From: Diploscapter coronatus
Taxonomy: Eukaryota; Nematoda; Chromadorea; Rhabditida; Rhabditidae
DNA: 64,000 nucleotides
NCBI GenBank assembly: GCA_964036155.1
Contig: OZ038422.1
Coordinates: forward strand, 5,665,201 to 5,729,200
Reading direction: 5' to 3'
The first letter of the stretch is position 1; each line of letters opens with the position of its first letter. The notes under the pieces are model-generated. The model searched no databases. It was not told where the DNA came from and was given only the letters and a program-made list of their open reading frames with translations. Of this stretch, positions 59,601 to 64,000 are shown piece after piece. A program made the position numbers and the translations under genes.

Positions 59601-61784
59601 AAGGGAAGGGGTTGAGGAAAAGGAAACACAACAAACTGAACAGAGTGGAGAAGTGCAATCGAACGAAGAGACGAGGAATGGAATAAACAGGAAAATGAAC
59701 AAATGAGGAGATGTCAGAATTCTGACCATTGACCAAAAGAACAAGGGTAAGTGCGGATGAGAAATGGGTTGAACCTTCCAGAAGATCAAATGAATATCGA
59801 AGAAAATTGTCAAGCAATAATTATCTCGCTGCAATTATGCAAGCTGGAAATATGCGCATAAATGAATGGAATGCATGAATAATTCAAAAATTGCAAAAGA
59901 ATAAAACGAAATGGACATATTTTATGTGAGATCAAATGGATCGAAGTTCGATTAAAGTAAAGACACTAATCTCAGGACAAATGAAAAAGAGAACAAATTG
60001 AAATGTCATAGAGATAAGTCGCTGAATTAATGAAAAAGATTCTTTATTTGCGAATCTGAGGGGTGTTGAACTGTTGAGAGACAAAAGAACGGAAAAAGCG
60101 AATACGTGAGAGCGAAGGAGAAGGCGAAAAGTCATCAACATCAGGCGGAAGAAAGTGACCAGAGCAAATATGTAAGTGGGGAGCAAAGACGCAAAGATAC
60201 AAACAGAGACAGACGAGACTGAACTGAAATTGACCGAAGGAGCAAAACCATTTAGGGTGCAATTTTGCGTAGGTGGAGATTTAGGTTTGGAAGGTATAAA
60301 ATTGGACGAACAAAATACTTGGGAGGTATTAAATGACGACATGATGGTCCCAATAGTTAGAGAGGGGGAAGGAAGAAAATAGTAGGGCGAAATGGTTTGA
60401 GAAAAGAAAGGGATTGCCGGATCATCAGGTCGCCAAGTCTTCAGGTTATCATTTAGCACTCTACCAAATATTCTATAATGTTCGCTTTCAAAATCAATTT
60501 CTTTTACAGTGGTTAACGAGATTTTTGAAGTATAGATTTTTTCAGGTTAATTCCCTCCCACCTCTTTTCCTTTGCTCAATTTGGAATAAATTTGTAACAG
60601 ATTATTCATTGTACTAAGCTATGTAATACAGTTAAATTCCAACATTTTCGAAATACCATCACTCTCATCAGTTAACCTAAAATATGCACCTTCAATATTT
60701 TTCTCGCCACTGTACTTTGAATAGATCACTGTAAAATTGTGCGTTTCTATTTTAAGCCATTCAAATTTAGCTATTCGTCGTCAAAGATATAGCTTTCATG
60801 ATAATCAAGGATTTTAGTCGGTTACTACGGGAATTAATCCAAACGCGCTTCAACTCGTCACGTTTAATTTCCTGACTTTAGAGAGAAATATTTTTCGAAT
60901 AATCAGGTAAACTAGTCTAAAGCGTACAAAACAAGAATTTTCGAGATTACGGTAGAGAAGAAGCATAGTTGAGTCGTCTCAGGTTTTACACGAAATTGTT
61001 ACAAAAAAAATTAAAAATGACTAACCATTAACGAGCTCCTGCTTGATCTTCTTCAGTATAGTCTCCTTGTCTGTCGTCTCGATGTGACTGAAGTCCTGGT
61101 CCATGTTGCTAATATGACATACGAGAAATTGGATCACGGCAACCTCCGAAACTAAAAAATGCATTTTTTCATATCAAAGACAATTCCAAAAAATATACTG
61201 CAAGGTCAAAAGTGTCAAAATTTACCGGCTGGCAGTGTTTTAAGGGATTACATTTCAAGATAATATGTTGCATCATTAGGAATGTTATGTCTAATCAATG
61301 ACTATTTGAGAAGAATTTTGATTAATAGGAAAAAACGAGTGTTGGCAGTATGAAATTTTTTTTCTCGAATAATAGTTTATGGTAAATTTGCAGAGTATGG
61401 CAAAAAAAACTTGTGTATTTTAACTCACAAATTTTTAGATCTGAAATTTTGAATTTCAGAACGTTAATTAAACCTGATGAAACTTGGAATTTAAAAGGAT
61501 TGAGATATAAAGAAGCCAAAAATGGTGTAACAATTGCACTTTCGCATAATCTCCATTCTTGAGATCAACTTGGCGAAAATACTTGTTCAACTCCCTGCAC
61601 AGTTGAGAATAGCAACGTAATGGAGGAATTTTGTTCTAACGTGAGATGGGTTTAAATTATTTCCCAGGATAATGCTTTGCATACAAATATAAGAATGACA
61701 GTAGTCAAGCTTGTATTTTTTCAAACCTCTATCCGGATCATCTTCTTTCATTTCGACATCATTGTAGCCTTTAAATTTAGACAT
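44603..61784 (-). CDS. daf-3: Very large co-Smad (Smad4 family, DAF-3/SMA-4-like)
   Basis: The short form starts at ATG 51842. Its exons are 51842-51611 (or -51605), 51515-51310, 49726-49565, 49516-49391, 49265-49183, 48912-48483, 48438-47413, 47176-47014, 46923-46706, 46611-46411, 46362-46288, 46243-46110, 45971-45854, 45802-45664, 45619-45554, 45511-45340, 45290-45122, 45079-44942, 44895-44762 and 44711-44603. This gives 1366 residues, with every phase matching. The long form replaces the first exon with 61784-61727, 61151-61026, 58890-58663, 56280-56137, 55134-55054 and 53676-53611, about 1523 residues. MH1 (about 131-253) keeps the DNA-contacting hairpin [12 protein letters not shown] and the zinc ligands ([26 protein letters not shown]). 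MH2 (about 1127-1350) is divergent but has [19 protein letters not shown] and the L3-like VGWGPGFKR. There is no C-terminal SSXS, as in co-Smads. The 870-residue linker is acidic. Choosing DAF-3 over SMA-4 is an inference. Confidence 0.82.
49727..51309 (-). other. Intron inside the MH1 coding region
   Basis: This 1.6-kb intron separates the first MH1 helix ([11 protein letters not shown]) from the rest of the domain. Open frames inside it on either strand are not supported. Confidence 0.6.
51846..51848 (-). promoter_or_regulatory. Trans-splice-type acceptor of the short co-Smad isoform
   Basis: The sequence TTACAATTAG|AGCC immediately precedes the ATG at 51842, leaving a 4-base leader. This suits spliced-leader addition to a transcript from an internal promoter, separate from the long isoform that starts 10 kb upstream. 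Confidence 0.5.
58106..58247. promoter_or_regulatory. Cluster of Smad-binding-like sites in a co-Smad intron
   Basis: Within 142 bases of the 58891-61025/56281-58662 intron region lie GTCTG (58106-58110) and three copies of CAGACAG (58162-58168, 58217-58223, 58241-58247). CAGAC/GTCTG is the Smad MH1 recognition core, and C. elegans DAF-3 is known to bind GTCTG in the myo-2 enhancer. AGGTCA (58222-58227) and TGACC (58234-58238) between two of the copies form a nuclear-receptor-like inverted repeat. The block is richer in GC than its surroundings. Function is inferred. Confidence 0.4.
59440..60400. other. Purine-skewed intron segment, no gene
   Basis: This part of the 58891-61025 intron is A/G-rich on the plus strand, which keeps several frames open on both strands (up to 175 codons). 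The resulting proteins are low-complexity Phe/Ser/Leu or Arg/Lys/Glu text without splice sites, so I read it as intron. Confidence 0.6.
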
Positions 61785-63652
61785 GACTTTTCGTCAATTT
61801 TTAGCTCAGAAAATAGTGAATTGAAAAAAGTAGCGAATTAGATTAGCTTGAGTAAGCTTATCTTTGGTATGTTGGGGCAGAAAGTAATAATTCAAAGTAG
61901 GGAGGGGAATTGGCTTTGAGTTGGCTCGATTTTCTCTTATAGGAATTTTGAAAATCAAGCCGTAAAAAATCGCACTACAGTAGGCTCGTACTCATATCAG
62001 CTTGAGTTGAGTATATGATAGATAGATTATAGCTTGGAAAGGGGAAATGGGTAACGCAGGTGAGGGGGACTGCCAACTATGAATAGAATGAAGGCAGAAA
62101 AGAAGGATCTCATAGGTAGAGGCAGAGGGGTACTGGTCAGAGTGAGGATTTGTGTGAGCGTGAGCAGGGCTAAGAGTGGATGAAGGAAGGATAAAGGGAA
62201 TGTCCATTTGCCAGATAAGAAGGCATTAAATCAAGCATTATCCGGGTATCTCAACCTACTCCAGGCGCACCTCGTTCAGATTAGTTACGGCATAAATTAC
62301 GGGAAGGGAAATGCTAAGAAGCTGGCTGCACGGTTACGAGAATTAGACAATAAGGCAGCTGTAGATATGAAATAAAACGAATTTTGTAATTAAAAAGGAC
62401 AATTATCAGATCAAGGGACTTGAAAGTGATATTTGAAAGTGAAGAGATTAAAATGTTAGGGATTAGAGGCTAAAAATTGATATCTCAATATAGAGGCCAA
62501 GATCTTGAAGGTGAAAATGATATTTTAGGAATGCTGCAGGTGATCAAATGATTCATCGATATCCTGAAGATAAAGTCCAAATGAAATGTTAAAATTTTAC
62601 TAGGATTAAAGAAAACTCTTCCAGAATTAACTTTCTGTTAAACAGGATGTATTCAGCGACAATCGGGTTTAGAATATAGATTTTCGAAAGATGCTCAATG
62701 ATTAGCAATGATGTTAGCATGTCAAGTGATGATTCCAAAAATAACTTCAATCGAGAATTTTGAACTGTCAAAAACAGGAATGTACAATTTGCATATACCT
62801 ACGCAAGAATATTTCCGGCTCTCAAACTCTACGAATTTCATTTTAGGAATTGTTTATGAACCACGAGCGAGGGATAATTTCGGTACCGGTTCCGATTTCG
62901 AAAACATTGTAGGAAAAATTTTAATCCCGATTCCGGTTCTAATTCCGATTTTGCGAAACTCAATTCTGTCCCACCACTGCTACAAACCTATTCAAGTGAT
63001 CGTTGCATTGCATCAAAAGAATACAAATTTTAAAGTTGCCCAAAATAGTTACTATAAAATTTGGGTGTCCATTAGTCGACAGTATATCTTTGTACGTGAA
63101 ATCTTTTTTTCTATTTAAGATGGCAATCATATCTTTTGATTTTATCTATCGAGTCATAATTTGAAAATTTTTAGAACATATATCGACGATATGTTAATTT
63201 TGTAGCAACGAATAATCTGTTGAAATTTCCGATCTCATTGTGTGGTATTCCCAATTTATCCGCAATCTCAGATTGATGTTATTTACGCGAAGAGCAGCTG
63301 TACAGACAATTGTAAAATGCGAAATATTGTCAGAGAATGAAAAAATCCGTTCAGTTATATCGCGACGATATTTTTATACGAAATTATCTACATTGAATCA
63401 TAGAATCTTTCAGATTATTTTTTAAATGATGTAAATTGGAGAAAAAAAGACATTTTAATGCGTAAGTTTTTTTCTTTCAAATTTTTTTGCTGTTCAAAAT
63501 TGTTCATAATTTGCTATCAGCTAATTTAGAAAAAAAAATCGGTGGTGATGAAATAAAGAAACAAGTAAAAATAATCAACAAAAGAGCTTTAATAATGAAA
63601 AATAAAAGTAATGTAAATAAAAACTTGATCGATATTTTAAAATGATACTCAC
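61785..63652. other. 5' region of the long co-Smad isoform
   Basis: Upstream of ATG 61784. It may contain the long-isoform promoter or be the intron behind an earlier 5' exon. A 136-codon plus-strand frame at 62708-63118 includes degenerate GATTCCGGTTC-like repeats and is not called as a gene. Confidence 0.35.
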
Positions 63653-63755
63653 CTCTTCTAACAGTACCAATTGTATTCGAAAGTAAAACGCTGAAACTTG
63701 AAAATGAAATGTGCGAATAGCGACAACAAGGTTTGCATTCGAAAATCAATACTGA
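63653..63755 (-). other. Possible further upstream exon of the co-Smad
   Basis: A strong donor (AGAAGAG|GTGAGTATC) ends an open minus-strand stretch that starts after an ATTTTCAG acceptor at 63756. Its frame (SNTIGTVRR) ends in phase 1, matching the phase-1 acceptor at 61151, so it could replace the 61784-61727 first exon. It has no in-frame ATG, so it would need an exon beyond the right edge or act as a 5' UTR exon. Confidence 0.3.
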
Positions 63756-64000
63756 AAATCAGATAGAAGGAGGCGAATGAAAGGGACGAAAAGAAGCATT
63801 GAAAGAAGAAAGTGCAACCGCACTGCGGGCATTAGACGCAATCTCAACAGTCAGCTGATAATAAGGAGGAAATAAGGAATACAAGAAGAAATAATGTGAA
63901 AAAATAACACGTGAACACGGACGAACAAGGGGGGAAAAGCTGCTGAAAGGGGCCGAAATTGACAACCGGGAAGAAAATGGAAGGAGAGCAAGGGAAGGAG
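63756..64000. other. Right edge, no supported feature
   Basis: Purine-rich on the plus strand. A 68-codon minus frame here is pyrimidine-driven low complexity. Nothing called. Confidence 0.4.

Noticed and set aside
59419..60459. Long minus-strand frames (125-175 codons) rich in Phe, Ser and Leu
   Set aside because: Strong purine skew on the plus strand removes stops from the minus strand. Several frames overlap, none has splice sites, and the co-Smad model runs through as an intron.
62708..63118. 136-codon plus-strand frame
   Set aside because: It depends on a degenerate repeat patch and an AT-rich flank, with no splice sites or recognisable domain.
1..64000. Bacterial-type features (operons, ribosome binding sites, CRISPR arrays, riboswitches)
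   Set aside because: Gene structure is plainly eukaryotic, and no regularly spaced repeat array was seen.

Overview
The window is animal nuclear DNA, almost certainly from a nematode. It is AT-rich. Genes are split by GT-AG introns, many only 40-50 bases long and ending in TTTCAG. Several start codons lie just behind a splice acceptor with no visible upstream exon, as expected for spliced-leader trans-splicing. The gene content also points to nematodes: an NLP-1 neuropeptide precursor, a very large co-Smad resembling DAF-3/SMA-4, and an SBK-like protein kinase. The species cannot be told from the sequence. All gene models here were spliced by hand, and reading-frame phase was checked at every junction.

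Layout. 1-6.9 kb, plus strand: a run of small unrecognised genes. These are a possible short ORF (401-646), a three-exon 88-residue protein (1671-2060), a 3' exon fragment (2185-2377), a three-exon partial gene (3155-4114) with an LTR-like segment in its second intron, and a gene of ten or more exons (4422-6890). The last three may belong to one local family. 6.9-12.7 kb holds no gene I can support. 12.7-14.4 kb, plus strand: nlp-1, complete. 15.7-16.9 kb: a non-autonomous DNA transposon with perfect 411-base inverted repeats and a duplicated subterminal motif. 17.4-24.2 kb, minus strand: the SBK-like kinase, with two alternative N-termini and Asn in place of the catalytic Asp. 24.2-34.2 kb is mostly gene-poor, with one weak plus-strand candidate. 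34.2-41.1 kb, minus strand: a five-exon unrecognised basic Ser/Gln-rich protein, with a decayed mariner-type transposase in one intron. 44.6-61.8 kb, minus strand: the co-Smad. It has 20 exons from a short-isoform start at 51842, or 25 exons from a long-isoform start at 61784, and perhaps a further 5' exon near 63.7 kb.

Functional theme. nlp-1 encodes secreted neuropeptides that act through receptors. The co-Smad is a nuclear effector of TGF-beta/dauer-type signalling. The kinase may be catalytically impaired. nlp-1 and daf-3 are, as I recall, both X-linked in C. elegans, so their presence in one window may reflect conserved synteny. That is an inference from memory.

Most interesting points: the long co-Smad isoform begins with what looks like a second copy of the first half of its own MH1 domain; its linker is about 870 residues; and an intron of the same gene carries a cluster of CAGACAG/GTCTG sites, the motif that Smads, including DAF-3, bind.
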